DNA of 64,000 bases from Inia geoffrensis (lineage: Eukaryota; Chordata; Mammalia; Artiodactyla; Iniidae). Below, piece after piece: positions 10,730 through 21,945 of this stretch. The notes beneath the pieces were generated by a model. The model was not told where the DNA came from and did not search any database. It saw only the letters and a list, made by a program, of their open reading frames with translations. The stretch spans positions 179,061,945-179,125,944 of the forward strand of contig CM070902.1 of assembly GCA_036417435.1 (NCBI GenBank), written 5' to 3'. Both the position numbers and the translations under genes were made by a program. Positions within the stretch are counted from its first letter, which is position 1. Every line of letters starts with the position of its first letter.

Positions 10730-12400
10730 TTTCTATGATATATAACATATACTTGAAAAAGCATCTGTTTTAATGAATAATTGCAACATCAACACCCATG
10801 TAAGAAACACAATCACATATCCTATTCCAAACACAATCAGTCTCCCTTCCCAGAGGACCTGTCTTAATTACATTATAGTAAGTAATCCACTGCCTTCCTT
10901 TATAGTTTTTCTAGCCATCTATGTGTTTTTAAGCAACGTAACTTTCTTTTGTTTATTTTTGGAACATTGATTTAAAAATCAAAGTTTGTAAAATCCCTGT
11001 GTCTTGCAGGTTTCACTCAAGATTTCTGGGGTTCATCTGCATTTTTTTGCATGTAGGTAAATTTTGTTATTTTCAAAATTATATATTACTCCATTTTAGA
11101 CTACAGTGTTATTTGTCTTACCAAAGTATTGATAGAAATTTGAGTTATTTTCAGTTTGGGACTATTTTGAAAGATGCTGCAATACACATTCTTGTTCAAG
11201 TTTCTGGGCTCCTAGGTACCTGATTATTCCTAATAGTAGAGCTGCTGGGTCATAAGATATGGGTGTCTACTTACTTAGAATGTAAAATTTATGTCTTTTC
11301 TTTTCATGAGTTTCCTATGAATCACAGCATCCATCTTAAATTAAATGTTTATTGATAACTCTGTCTTCCTTGATCATTCAATGAACTAGAACACAGTAAC
11401 CATCTTCTGGTGTTTATTATTATCATTGAGTATTTTAATTCTGTATTCATTTTTTAGCTCTAAAATGCATTATTACTTTTGTTTGTACAGACTGTTTATT
11501 TACATTTATAAGAATATTTACCCGTTTCTTTGATCTTCATTCCGTCTTCCTTCTCAAACCTATCTGAGATCATTTGCTTTCTGCCAGGGGCCTGCTGGTG
11601 GCATGGTTTTTGCTTGAAAATGAATTCATAAATTTCTCATTACTAAAATATTTTTTGCTGGATGCAGACTCCTAAGATACTGGTCCTCTTTCCCCCTTTC
11701 TACACATTGATTTTGTCGCTCGCAATTGCTGCTGTTGAAAAGTTGGCTGTCAATTCACCTTTTATACTTTTGTGAGATACTCTTTTGTCATTTAATTTTA
11801 ATAATTTCTTTTCTTATTTTTGACATTTTAAAGTTTCACTAAGCAGTGTCTATGTGAAATTTATCCCTCTTTATTTATCCTCCATGTGAAATTTCCAGGT
11901 CCAAACAAATCTAAGGATGTAACACTGGGACCCACTCTAGGTAATTTAATCTGACCTAGTTTATGGTTCATGCAGTCTCTTCAATTGTGTCTAATCCGAT
12001 GAGAATGATGCTCATTAAGTTTTTGATTATGGTTATTGCGTGCTTGATGTCATGTGTAAACATTTTTGTCCTCTGAGATATTTTCAAGCTTATTTATAAT
12101 TTCTTAAACACTGCAAACATGGTTATTTTATAATCTATCTCTGATAATTCCAAATTTATCTGAAGTTTGCCTGAGTCAATTTCTGCTGTTATTTTTGTTG
12201 GTTTTGGCCTATGTTACCTTCTTTCTTTTCCTGTTTAGATAATCCTGACTGCATACCTCTTCTTGTTATTGAAAATTTATTTTTACAGATTCTTGGAAGC
12301 CTAGAATACTACCTCCTGTTGGGAAGAGTTTCTGTTTGCTCCTTTCAGTTCTGAATCACTGTCAAGTCCAGGCCGTCATGAACCAAGATTGAGACCTAAG
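10730..12400 (-). mobile_element. Old L1 (L1M-type), minus strand, fragmented
   Basis: Read forward, 10990-11270 carries the reversed L1 signature TTGAGTTATTTTCAGTTTGG, then GATGCTGCAATACACATTCTTG and GTAGAGCTGCTGGGTCATAAG. 11640-11780 has TATTTTTTGCTGGATGCAGA, and 12110-12250 has CTGATAATTCCAAATTTATCTG. The order fits the 3' region of an L1MD/L1ME-like element in reverse. The copy is much diverged, with no coding capacity, and its limits are approximate. Confidence 0.65.
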
Positions 12401-12974
12401 GTTGCATGCACTCTGCAGGTGACGTTCACCTGAGCTGTGAAAGGACCCAACACTACAAACTGATTCACACCCATGACTAAGCTCACTTACGTTTTCCTTT
12501 CTTTTATTTGTGCAGCGCTTTTCTATTGGCAGGGCCACCATCCCTGTAGTGCTCTAGGGGGAACGTTGCTTTGGATCCCCGTTTAAGACGGGGAGGATTT
12601 CTTACAAGGTGCACCTCTACAGGTGAGCTCTGAATCTTCACCTTATCCTTCTTTAGAGACGTAAATTCCAGAGCCCGAGCTTCCCTGACTAACTGAAACC
12701 TTCAGGGCAAAGTTCTTTGTTTGCTCTGCAGGATTACTTACCTCTCTGGATGGTCACCTTGCTTTAGATTTGGGTTTCATAGTCCCTTCCTATTTTGTTG
12801 GCTCTTCAATCCCTAAAACATGTCAGTAAATCCATATAAACGTGTATTCATTTTCATATATATTTACATAGTATAAATATATATGTACACTCAATTTATA
12901 CATATGTAGGCATTTGTTTATTTTCAACCCATTTAGAGGGGACTTTTTAAAATTTAGTTGTTTCCAATAGATGG
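12401..12974. other. Unassigned DNA between L1 and LTR
   Basis: I recognise no repeat with confidence. The left part may extend the reversed L1. 12840-12915 is an AT-rich low-complexity stretch with TATATATTTACATAG-type units. Confidence 0.35.
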
Positions 12975-13402
12975 TGTTATGAGTCACATTACTTCCTTCT
13001 AAAATTCACATGTTGACATCCTAACCCCCAGCACCTCAGAACGCGGCCTTATTTGGAAACATGGAAGCAGTTCAGTTAGAAAGAGGTTATACCGGAGGAG
13101 GCTGGGTCCTGATCCCGCATGACGACTGTCCTTATGATGAGGTTAAAGGTGGACACAGGCTCACACACAAGGAGAAGGCCGTGTGAGCTAACCACAGACA
13201 CGGGGGCGATGTCCCTACAAGCCAGGCCAGGCAGCCAGCCCAGTGCCCGGGGCAGGCTTCCTCACAGCCTCGGAAGGAAACACCATGCCGACCCCTTGAC
13301 ACCAACGAAAGCCGCCCCTTCAGAACCAGGAGACAATAAACTTGTGGTGTTTGAGACACTTAACTATGGTACGTCTTGCAGCAGCTCTAGAAAACGAATG
13401 CA
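12975..13402 (+). mobile_element. MLT1-type (MaLR) solo LTR
   Basis: The order of conserved blocks fits a MaLR LTR. It begins TGTTATGAGTCAC and has AATTCACATGTTGACATCC then CCCAGCACCTCAGAA. Next come CTTATTTGGAAACA and GTCCTTATGATGAGG. The 3' part has ACAAGCCAGGCCAGG, GACAATAAACTTGTGG (polyadenylation region), and the end GCAGCTCTAGAAAACGAATGCA. No internal retroviral sequence adjoins it. ORFs of 75-99 codons inside it are not genes. Confidence 0.85.
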
Positions 13403-13537
13403 GTTAAGTAAGTTTTAAGAGTTTTTCCAATATTACCAGAAACACAACCAGAAACTCTTCCTCGCTCCTTTGTAGAGGGAGTGACTTGTTTGTGTGTGTG
13501 CTTCCCAGAGGACAGGATGTTTCCCTCCCCCCTCCCT

Positions 13538-13573
13538 TCCTTCCTTCCCTCCTTTCTTCTTTTTCTTTTTTTT
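13538..13573. repeat. CCTT/T-rich pyrimidine tract
   Basis: A run of CCTCCCTTCCTTCCTTCCC and TTTTCTTTTTTTTTCC forms a pyrimidine-rich low-complexity block just upstream of the larger CT repeat. Confidence 0.8.
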
Positions 13574-13623
13574 TCCTAACCCTCAAACCTTCTTTATTAC
13601 TTTCTGTCAAAACAGTCCAAAAC

Positions 13624-13707
13624 ATCTCTTTCTCTCTGTCTTTCTCTCTCTGTCTCTCTCTGTCTCTGTCTCTGTCTTTCAGTCTCTCTGTCTCTGTCTC
13701 TCTCTGC

Positions 13708-13798
<91 letters not shown>

Positions 13799-13800
13799 TG
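13624..13800. repeat. Compound (CT)n-(TA)n microsatellite
   Basis: Interrupted TCTCTGTCTCT units from 13624 lead into a pure pyrimidine run at 13707-13763, mostly (TC)n, then (TA)14 at 13763-13790 and CACATATATG. The (TC) and (TA) parts abut exactly. ORFs of 111-136 codons on both strands here translate as Ser/Leu or Arg/Glu repeats and are artefacts. Confidence 0.97.
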
Positions 13801-14946
13801 ATAGAAACACACACTCACGATGGCAGTAAAGAGTCTACTGGTGGGACACAGTTTGCTAGGGGCTTTTTCTGTCCTTATATATCTTGAATGTACAAAAGTC
13901 AAAGACTTTGATTGTTCTTTCACCCAGGCCACTTCCTACAAGTGTTTCTGCAGCTGGCAATCTTGAGAAGTGAAGAAAATCCTTGTAGGAATGCATCACA
14001 TAGCCCTGAGATACACCTAGTTTTTTCCCAGAAAAGTAATAGGTGTGCCCACTACTTCGTATCAGAGCGGCAGATGCCCTGGCTTCTCATGTGGCACACC
14101 CTGCTGCACAGGTGGCTCCACCTGGCTTCCTGGGTGTTGCCTTGGGACTCCGGGTGTGTAGACCCAGCAGAACAACTCTGATACTCTTACCACTGCTGCT
14201 GTGCAGGACACAGTCCTTCATTCCTGACCCAGGAGTCGCACGGCTTCTGCCGGCATCCACGTGACAGCCTCTGTTGTGAGCTTTCAGAGCTGCTTTGGCT
14301 GGGGTCGTAGCTCTCCACCACACTGTCAGACTCATTTCAGTACAGTAAACCTCCCTCCCCGCCAACCATACAATAGTTCCCCTGGGAAGAGAAATGAGAG
14401 ATGCTGAAATCTGAAGAAAGAAAAGGTGCAACCAAGAAATGTTATACGTTCACTTGATATAAACAAATTTTAACCTACTGTTTTGGCAGAAAGAGAACTG
14501 ATTTGTTTTGCATTACTTTGCTATTTTTTGAATCTTATAGGAAACAGGAAATAAAATCATTTATAGCCAACAGCAAAATAAGGTAAACATTGATTTGAAT
14601 TTGTACAAACTTTCCTGGTATGCAGAGTCTTATAAAAAGATTATTGCTTTGAAGATTCTCTACAGTGTTGGGGGAAGACACATCCTGCCAGAAAGTGTAT
14701 AAATGAAATTTTAAAAATATAATATAAACTAAATCTTTTAACATCTTGTTCCATCTTATTATGCACGTGTTGTATCACCTCAATGTAATAAGATACGTAC
14801 GGAAAGCCATCCCAAACTAACAAAGTAAACTGTAGATGACCTATGTGATATTCAAAGAAAATATTAAAGGAAGAGAAATAAATTAATCACTTCTAAATAT
14901 AATTCTTCATAAAATGTAAAAACGGCTTTTGATAAGTTATGGTTAG
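13801..14946. other. Unassigned DNA, partly GC-balanced
   Basis: 14040-14440 is richer in C and G than its surroundings and has overlapping short ORFs (73-114 codons) on both strands without recognisable motifs. It could be an unrecognised LTR or an old conserved block. 14440-14946 is AT-rich and featureless. Confidence 0.35.
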
Positions 14947-15327
14947 ATACTCAATAGGGCTGACAGTTCAAAGGACCACAGACTGAGGGGCTTAAACACA
15001 GAAATTTGTTTCTCACCATCCTGGAGGCTGGGTGTCCATGACCAACGTGTTGGCAGGACTAGTTTCTCCTGAGGCCTCTCTCTGTGACATGCAGGTGGCC
15101 GTGTTCTCCCTGTGTCTTTACAAGGTCTCCTCTCCATCCTTGTCTGTGTCTTAAACTCCTCTTGTTATTGGGACACCAGTCATGATGGATTAAAGCCCAC
15201 TCTAATGACCTCATTTTAACTTATTTACCTTTGTAAAGAACCTGACCCCAAATAGAGTCACGTTCTGAGGTACTGGGGGTTAGGACTTCCAGCATATGAA
15301 TTTAGGGGGACACAGATTACCATACAG
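14947..15327 (-). mobile_element. MLT1-type (MaLR) solo LTR, minus strand
   Basis: Reversed LTR blocks appear in order: CCACAGACTGAGGGGCTTAA, AGAAATTTGTTTCTCACC, CTGGAGGCTGGGTGTCC, GACCTCATTTTAACTTA, AGTCACGTTCTGAGGTACTG, GGGGGTTAGGACTTCCA and GGGGGACACAGATT. Identity to the general MaLR pattern is high for its class. It lies in opposite orientation to the LTR at 12975. Confidence 0.88.
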
Positions 15328-15365
15328 AAGGTAAAACATCTAATAAAAATGCAAATGCGGTTATA

Positions 15366-15387
15366 AGTATTATTATTATTATTATTA
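15366..15387. repeat. (TTA)n trinucleotide repeat
   Basis: Seven TTA units lie in AT-rich DNA just after the LTR. Confidence 0.9.
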
Positions 15388-16289
15388 CAATCCTTCTGGA
15401 CTAAACAGTAATGTAAAAACACTAATGTAAAAATAACTACTTAAGATGAAGCTTTGTGTCTTAGTCAAAGACAAAATGCATGTAATACTCACAGGAGAGA
15501 ATAAAATATTAGAAAATGTATGAATGAACTTATTCTTCTATTAGCCAGGCTGGTCATTTGTATTTGAGCAGAAATCTTGGATTGCAAGAGTCACTGAATC
15601 TAAAGATGTTGTTGATTTCAAGTCCCACGTGTAAGGTACAGAACACCTTATAACACTGACTATCAAAAATACCTCAAATAAAACAATCATATTTAAAACT
15701 GGGGTGTATAGCAGTTTAAGTGCTGTATAATTATTAGCTGTAGCTATCTAGGCAAACATCTTTAATCTCTATTTCTGGATGTTACATGTTTTTGTCAATT
15801 TTTTGTGATATATATTGGCTATAACACTGATTGGGATTTAGAACTAGAGTTAGTAATATTCTATGCAACATAAGACCCAATATAAATCTTATATTTTCTA
15901 CATAAATCATATAACACTGATATTTTCTATTACATCTATATGTGTACCACATATTTCCCTGTAGTAAATATATGCTATTACAGTCTATATTACATTCCAT
16001 ATACTTATCTATCTCAAAGATAGATGTCTATTTATTTATTATTATACCTGTACACTTTAGTCATTTAGATGATGAGGCCTCACAGCCTAGATTTGTTATA
16101 CCTTATTGCACATTTATTCAAGATGTCACATTGTTCAAAATGACTTGTTTGGTATATTGAAGAGAAATGGCACAGCTAGGGTCAAAGATTTTATGTTTTG
16201 GATTTCATCACTGATTCTAAGGAATGGCTTGAATACTAGATGCTACTTGCACCTGAGGGGTTGAACATCCTGGCAAATGTTTTGATTCA
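15388..16289. other. Unique AT-rich DNA
   Basis: AT-rich, with runs such as TATATTGGCTATAACACTG and TTTATTTATTATTATACC. No repeat family, RNA or exon is recognised up to the L1 start. Confidence 0.4.
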
Positions 16290-18128
16290 AAATCAAGGGC
16301 TCATGGTAAAAAACTGAAACCATTTCCACTAAGATCAGGAACAAGACAAGGTTGCCCACTCTCACCACTATTATTCAACAAAGTTTTGGAAGTTTTAGCC
16401 ACAGCAATCAGAGAAGAAAAAGAAATAAAAAGAATCCAAATCGGAAAAGAAGAAGTAAAGCTGTCACTGTTTGCAGATGACATGATACTATACATAGAGA
16501 ATCCCAAAGATGCTATCAGAAAACTACTAGAGCTAATCAATGAATTTGGTAAAGTAGCAGGATACAAAATTAATGCACAGAAATCTCCTGCATTCCCATA
16601 CACTAATGATGAAAAATCTGAAAGAGAAATTAAGGAAACACCGCCATTTACCATTTCAACAAAAAGAATAAAATACCTAGTAATAAACCTATCTAAGGAG
16701 ACAAAAGACCCATATGCAGAAACTATAAGACACTGATGAAATAAATTAAAGAAGATACAAACGGCTGGAGAGATATACCTTGTTCTTGGATTGGAAGAAT
16801 CAACATCGTGAAAATGACTATACTATCCAAAGCAATCTACAGATCCAATGCAATCCCTATCAAATTATCAATGGCATTTTTCACAGAACTAGAACAAAAC
16901 ATTTCACAACTTGTATGGAAACACAGAAGGCCCCGAATAGCCAAAGCAATCTCGAGAAAGAAAAACAGACCTGTAGGAATCAGGCTCCTGGGCTTCAGGT
17001 TATATTACAAAGCTACAGTAATCAAGACAGTATGGTACTAGCACAAAAACAGAAATATAGATCAACGGAACAGGATAGAGAGCCCAGAGATAAACCCATG
17101 AACGTACATACCTTATCTTTGATAAAGGAGGGAAGAATATACAATGGAGAAAAGAGAGCCTCTTCAATAAGTGGTGCTGGGAAAACTGGACTGCTACATG
17201 TAAAAGAATGAAATTAGAACACTCCCTAACACCATACACAACAAAAAACTCAAAATGGATTAAAGACCTAAATGTAATGCCAGACACTATAAAACTCTTA
17301 TACGAAAACATAGGCAGAACACCCTATGACATAAATTCCAGCAAGATCCTTTTTGACCACCTCCCAGAGAAATGGAAAAAAAACAAAAATAAACAAATGG
17401 GACCTAATAAAACTTAAAAGCTTTTGCACAGTAACAGAAAACATAAACAAGATGAAAAGACAACCCTCAGAATGGGAGAAAATATTTGCAAATGAAGCAA
17501 CTGACAAAGGATTAATCTCCAAAATATACAAGCAGCTCATGCAGCTCAATATCGAAAAAACAAACAACCCAATCCATAAATGGGCAGAAGACCTAAATAG
17601 ACATTTCTCCAAAGAAGATATACAGATTGCCAACAGACACATGTAAGAATGCTCAACATCACTAATCATTAGAGAAATGCAAATCAAAAGTGCAATGAGG
17701 TAACACCTCACACCAGTCAAAATGGCCATCATCAAAAAATCTACAAACGATAAATGCTGGAGAGGGTGTGGAGAAAAGGGAACCCTCTTGCACTGTTGGT
17801 GGTGATGTAAACTGATATAGCCACTATAGAAAGCAGTAGTCAGGTTCATTAAAAGACTAAAAATAGAAATACCATATGACCCAGCAATCCCACTACTAGG
17901 CATATACCCTGAGAAAACCATAATTCAAAAAGAGTCATGTACAACAATGGTCATTGCAGCTCTATTTACAATAGCCAGGACATGGAAGCAACCTAAGTGT
18001 CCTTCGACAGATGAATGGATAAAGAAGATGTGGCACATATATACAATGGAATATTACTCAGCCATAAAAAGAAACAACATGGAGTTATTTGTAGTGAGGT
18101 GGATGGATCTAGAGTCTGTCATACAGAC
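16290..18128 (+). mobile_element. L1 fragment with RT motif, truncated at both ends
   Basis: The copy runs from within the reverse-transcriptase domain (CATGGTAAAAAACTGAAACC near 16303) to GATCTAGAGTCTGTCATACAG near 18127, then stops abruptly. It is homologous to the L1 at 8434-10232 over 16785-18128 and extends further 5'. Unlike that copy it lacks the last part of ORF2, the 3' UTR and an A tail, and no TSD is visible, so the 3' side was lost by deletion or rearrangement. Confidence 0.95.
16290..18128 (+). pseudogene. L1 ORF2 remnant with FADD motif, broken
   Basis: The reverse-transcriptase core is visible: [13 protein letters not shown] encoded at about 16342-16380 and the catalytic FADD at 16470-16481, in a frame open until 16736. 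Downstream pieces in shifted frames (16808-17041, 17208-17417, 17353-17646, 17947-18141) include [37 protein letters not shown] and [15 protein letters not shown]. Frameshifts and stops near 16738, 17041 and 17646 rule out activity. Confidence 0.95.
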
Positions 18129-18774
18129 AGCACCATCCTAAGATGAGATGAGGGACACTGAATCTGCATCGCTGCCTACGGGAGCTTTCTCTGGAGAGTT
18201 GTTCTACCCATGTGTGAATTCATGTAAGCTTTTCTTTGTACAGTCACTGATATTTGGACTTTATTTTGTTAGCCTCCTTGTGCATTCCATTGATTTATGC
18301 CTCTTAATTGTATCTCCAATGGAAAATGTCTACATTAGCAGACTTTTAACTCCTCATTGTTTATTATTAGTATATATGCATCATCTTTGAGAAATTCAGG
18401 GAAAAGCCACCCTTGACTTAATGTGTGAACTGAGTCAATAAATTTCCTGTAAATCTTAACTGCACCCTCAAATTTTTCCTTTGCTTATAAAATTACTATT
18501 GACGATGTTGTGAATAAATTTTTTCCAACAGATGTGGAATTGATCTTGGAAAGTAGGGTCTCCATTAGAGAAGAAATCCATGGTAAACATAACAAATGTC
18601 ACAGTTGAAAATAAGTAACATGTAAATAATAGGTCATGATTACTTGGTCCAGGAAAATTAGTTAATTAAATATGTATTACTCAAAGATTTTTACTTCAAT
18701 AATTAAAACTCTTAGATTTTCATTTAAGAAATAACTCACACTTTACTAGAGATTTCCTATTTCCACAGTATACA
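18129..18774. other. Unique DNA right of truncated L1
   Basis: No repeat is recognised. It contains an 80-codon plus-strand ORF (18148-18390) with hydrophobic stretches but no known motif or supporting context. This is the place to look for the junction that removed the L1 3' end. Confidence 0.35.
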
Positions 18775-18851
18775 TTTTTAAACATTTTACTGAAGTATAT
18801 TTGATTGACAATGTTGTGTTAATCTCTGCTGTATGGCAAAGTGACTCAGTT

Positions 18852-18903
<52 letters not shown>

Positions 18904-19205
18904 TCTTTTTCATATTCTTTTCCATTATGGATTATCACAGGATATTGAGTATAGTTCCCTGTGCTGTGCAGTAGCACCTGTTGTTTATCCATCCTATATA
19001 CAATAGTTTGCAGCTGATAACCCCAACCTCCCAATCCCTCCCCAACTCCCACTCCTTGGCAACCACAAGTCTGTTCTCTGTGTCTGTGAGTCTGTTTCTC
19101 TTTTGTAGATAAGTTCATTTGTGTCATATTTTAGATTCCACATATACGCGATATCATATATTCTGACTTACTTCTTTTAGTATGATGGTCTCTAGGTCCA
19201 CCACA
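18775..19205 (-). mobile_element. L1 3' end, minus strand
   Basis: Reversed L1MA-type 3' UTR and ORF2 end: TTTACTGAAGTATATTTGATTG near 18785, GTGACTCAGTTATACATATA, TTCTTTTCCATTATGGATTA, GAGTATAGTTCCCTGTGCTG, then TTTTAGATTCCACATATACG and GGTCTCTAGGTCCA at the ORF2 end. A long (TA)n tract interrupts it. The 93-codon minus ORF is not a gene. Confidence 0.92.
18856..18900. repeat. (TA)n microsatellite inside L1 3' end
   Basis: About 17 TA units follow CAGTTATACA of the L1 3' UTR, then TGTATATATA. This is the same L1 position as the expansion at 6556-6612. Confidence 0.97.
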
Positions 19206-19392
19206 CGGCATACATTTTCACTGCCTTCTGAAGTATAGTAGTAAAGCCATATTGTCCTTAATGCATGTAACAATGGAAACAAACATACAAACACTACTTC
19301 AGGGGAAAAGGAAAGAGTTACTTTAGGTGAGTGAGAGTTCAATCATACAGAATTATTTTTAGATTTGATCTACAGTGTTGGCTTTAAAGATA

Positions 19393-19543
19393 AAACATCT
19401 CGGGCTTCCCTGGTGGTGCAGTGGTTGGGAGTCCGCCTGCCGATGCAGGGGACACAGGTTCGTGCCCCGGTCCGGGAAGATCCCACGTGCCGCGGAGCGG
19501 CTGGGCCCGTGAGCCATGGCCGCTGGGCCTGCACAAACATCTC
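19393..19543 (+). mobile_element. 3'-truncated CHR SINE with TSDs
   Basis: The copy begins normally with GGGCTTCCCTGGTGGTGCAG at 19402 and matches the other SINEs through the B box and GCCATGGCCGCTGGGCCTGC. It then stops at about 19534 with no A tail; the last ~75 bases of the family are absent. Direct repeats AAACATCTC (19393-19401 and 19535-19543) flank it. The TSD indicates insertion in this shortened state. Confidence 0.9.
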
Positions 19544-20307
19544 AACACGTCATGAGAAATGTGAGGGGTGAAAAGGCTGGTGAAACTAGACAAGAGTACT
19601 GTACACAGGATAGATGTGGTTTGTTTTCATTTTTGTTTTATTTTTAATGGCCAAAACCTTGGAAGCATGAGGTAGAAGGGAAATGAAAAAAAAATGTTCT
19701 AGAAGGGTGTTTGAATTTAGAATTCAAATTTAGAATTGGAATAAAGGGGACTAACTAACTATTTATTCACCAAATAGTCAAAAGCCATTTTAAAAGTGAT
19801 GGAAAATTTTGAGCATATGACTAAAATTTTACAGGCAATTCACTGAATTAGTTTGACACGTTAGATGAAATGTACATTTTACATGCACAATTTTAACTCA
19901 AGATAATTTGTGAATTGGGAATTATTTCAGTTTTGCAGTTGCGAAAATAGGTTAAAAAAAAAATCTAAGCTCTCTCAGATAATAAAGATGGAGGTTGGAT
20001 TTAAAACTTTACATGTCTCGTTGGAAGGGTTTTAATTTTTCCAGTGGATCTCATTGCTCTTCTTAGAAGTCATCTATGCTAACTTTTTAAGGGAAGCAAA
20101 TGGTAGCCCAATTGCTTATAGACAAAAAGAAGCAGAGATTAGCTGCCCTAAGCTCTATCCCGGATTCACTGTGCTAAACCAAGGCTTGGTTTCTAGACTG
20201 AAGTTTAAGACAGGAAAGAAAAAGTTTAATAAGAAGTATTTGGCCTGGTATAAAGAACACAGATGCCAGAGTCTATGGATATAACTTAGGATGGGAAATA
20301 ATACCTT
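19544..20307. other. Unique AT-rich DNA between two SINEs
   Basis: No repeat or exon is recognised. A 76-codon ORF (20054-20284) has no known motif. Confidence 0.35.
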
Positions 20308-20553
20308 CCCTGTGGGATTTTTTTTTTTTTTTTTTTTTTTTATTTTTTGCGTTACGTGGGCCCCTCACTGTTGTGGCCTCTCCCGTTGCGGAGCACAGGC
20401 TCCGGATGCGCAGGCTCAGTGGCCATGGCTCACGGACCCAGCCGCTCCGCGGCATGTGGGATCTTCCCGGACCGGGGCACGAACCCGTGTCCCCTGCATC
20501 GGCAGGCGGGCTCTCAACCACTGCGCCACCAGGGAAGCCCCCCTGTGGGATTT
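20308..20553 (-). mobile_element. CHR-type SINE, ~200 bp form, with TSDs
   Basis: The minus-strand element has its A tail as a T run from about 20318 to 20347 and its head as GGGAAGCCC ending at 20540. Flanking repeats CCCTGTGGGATTT (20308-20320 and 20541-20553) are identical. It lies about 0.8 kb from the plus-strand truncated SINE at 19402, giving an inverted pair. Confidence 0.97.
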
Positions 20554-20555
20554 TT

Positions 20556-21757
20556 GTAGATATAAGTGATTGTGCATAAGTGATCACTGGAACGGTGATC
20601 TAGCTCACGCTAAGGGATCAGTAGGTGGCAGTTACCATTTTCACATCTTTTTGCGCCCTGCTGTTGGGAGTGAATACAGCCCAGACAGTTTTTCTGTGCA
20701 CACAGAAAGTGGAGGTAACCAGCATAAAGTTAATAGGAGTCAGGTGAATTAGGTGACAGCAAGACGGGGACAGATGTGGCTGCATTTTTCTACAAAAAGA
20801 AAATCAGGCTGTAATATTCAACACTAGAACAGTATCAGATAAGACATTAGAGACCAAATTTGACTGAGCTTGGCCAAGGCCACCGCAGGATGACCATGTC
20901 TATCTCCCAGCAGGAGAGACGAGCACCCGTTGGGAGAAGCCCCTGCCCTCCAGGACCAGGTGGGGTGACTCCGATTCTAGCCCTTCTGAGTTAGCCTCGC
21001 ACAATAGTGGGCTAGGAGCCACCTGATGGAAACGGGCACCTCTTCCAGGGAGAGCTACGGCACTTGTCCCAGGTCTCTGTGGTAGGTAGCCGTGTTGCCT
21101 TTGCAAATGCTCCGCAGGAGTATTCCACATGTTTCTGGATTTTACAAGTTATAAATCGTCTTACACAAACATTTCAGGTGTTCGCAGGATGGTCTGCGAA
21201 AGCTTATAGAATCTTGTGCTGGCCACTAAGCTATTGGTTCTGAGCACAGGAAACAGTCGCCCCGCCCCAGACTTGGGGAGATGATGAAAAGACCGTTTCC
21301 CGGGGCTGCTGCCTCTCTGACACCCTCTGTGTGGAGCAGAGTGAACACAGTGGGCCTGAGATGCTGTCCATAGAGAGTCCTGCGTGAAAGACTGGCCCTT
21401 GGCTGGAACTTGGATTTGGGGAAGAGCCCCAGCGTCCCCTGAGGGGACGAGTTTCATATTCCTGACATGGGCAAACACTGCGGTTTATCCTGAGCACCTG
21501 CTTTCTTTCTGGGTGTTGGGAATTTCAATGCGTGATAGGCAGTGAGACCACCTCCAAGAAACACCTGGGGGTCTGAGCATCTAATGAGAGTCTCCAGTGA
21601 ACAGGGTCTCACGTACTGGGGTGGCCGTGGGGATCCCAGGCCCACCTTAGTATTCCTTCTTTTTCAATTTTCCATACCTAGGTAATAACTCCTTACATTA
21701 ACCTTTTTCTGTTAAAATACCTGGTATAGAATAAGCCCTAACCTAAAACTATTTTAC
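20556..21757. other. Unassigned, locally GC-richer DNA
   Basis: 20870-21660 is richer in G and C than most of the window and has several overlapping minus-strand ORFs (63-105 codons) with no recognisable domain. It may hold an old LTR or a unique block. No CpG island is apparent by eye. Confidence 0.35.
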
Positions 21758-21945
21758 AGCAGGGCTTTCCACCGTGTACCTCGTACCTGCACCAGAAGGG
21801 TTACCTGGACATAGTTGCAGGTATACTGGTGCACACCAGGGGGACTCAGTCAGAGTCTGCAGGGGTGAGATTTGGGGGTCTGCTTTAACACCCACCCCTG
21901 ATGAGATATTCATAAGGAAATCTGGGGAACATTTCTCAATGATGT
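21758..21945. mobile_element. Diverged MER5-like hAT element
   Basis: The order GCAGGGCTTTCCACCGTGTACC, GGGGGACTCAGTCAGAGTCT, GGTGAGATTTGGGGGTCTGC and TTTAACACCCACCCCTGATGA resembles MER5A (GACCTACTGAATCAGAA, GGTGGGGCCCAGCAATCTG, TTTTAACAAGCCCTCCAGGTGAT) at low identity. Orientation is probably plus. Confidence 0.5.

Noticed and set aside
13404..13887. ORFs of 111-136 codons over the CT/TA tract
   Set aside because: Simple-sequence translation (Ser-Leu and Arg-Glu repeats ending in Tyr-Ile); no coding signal.
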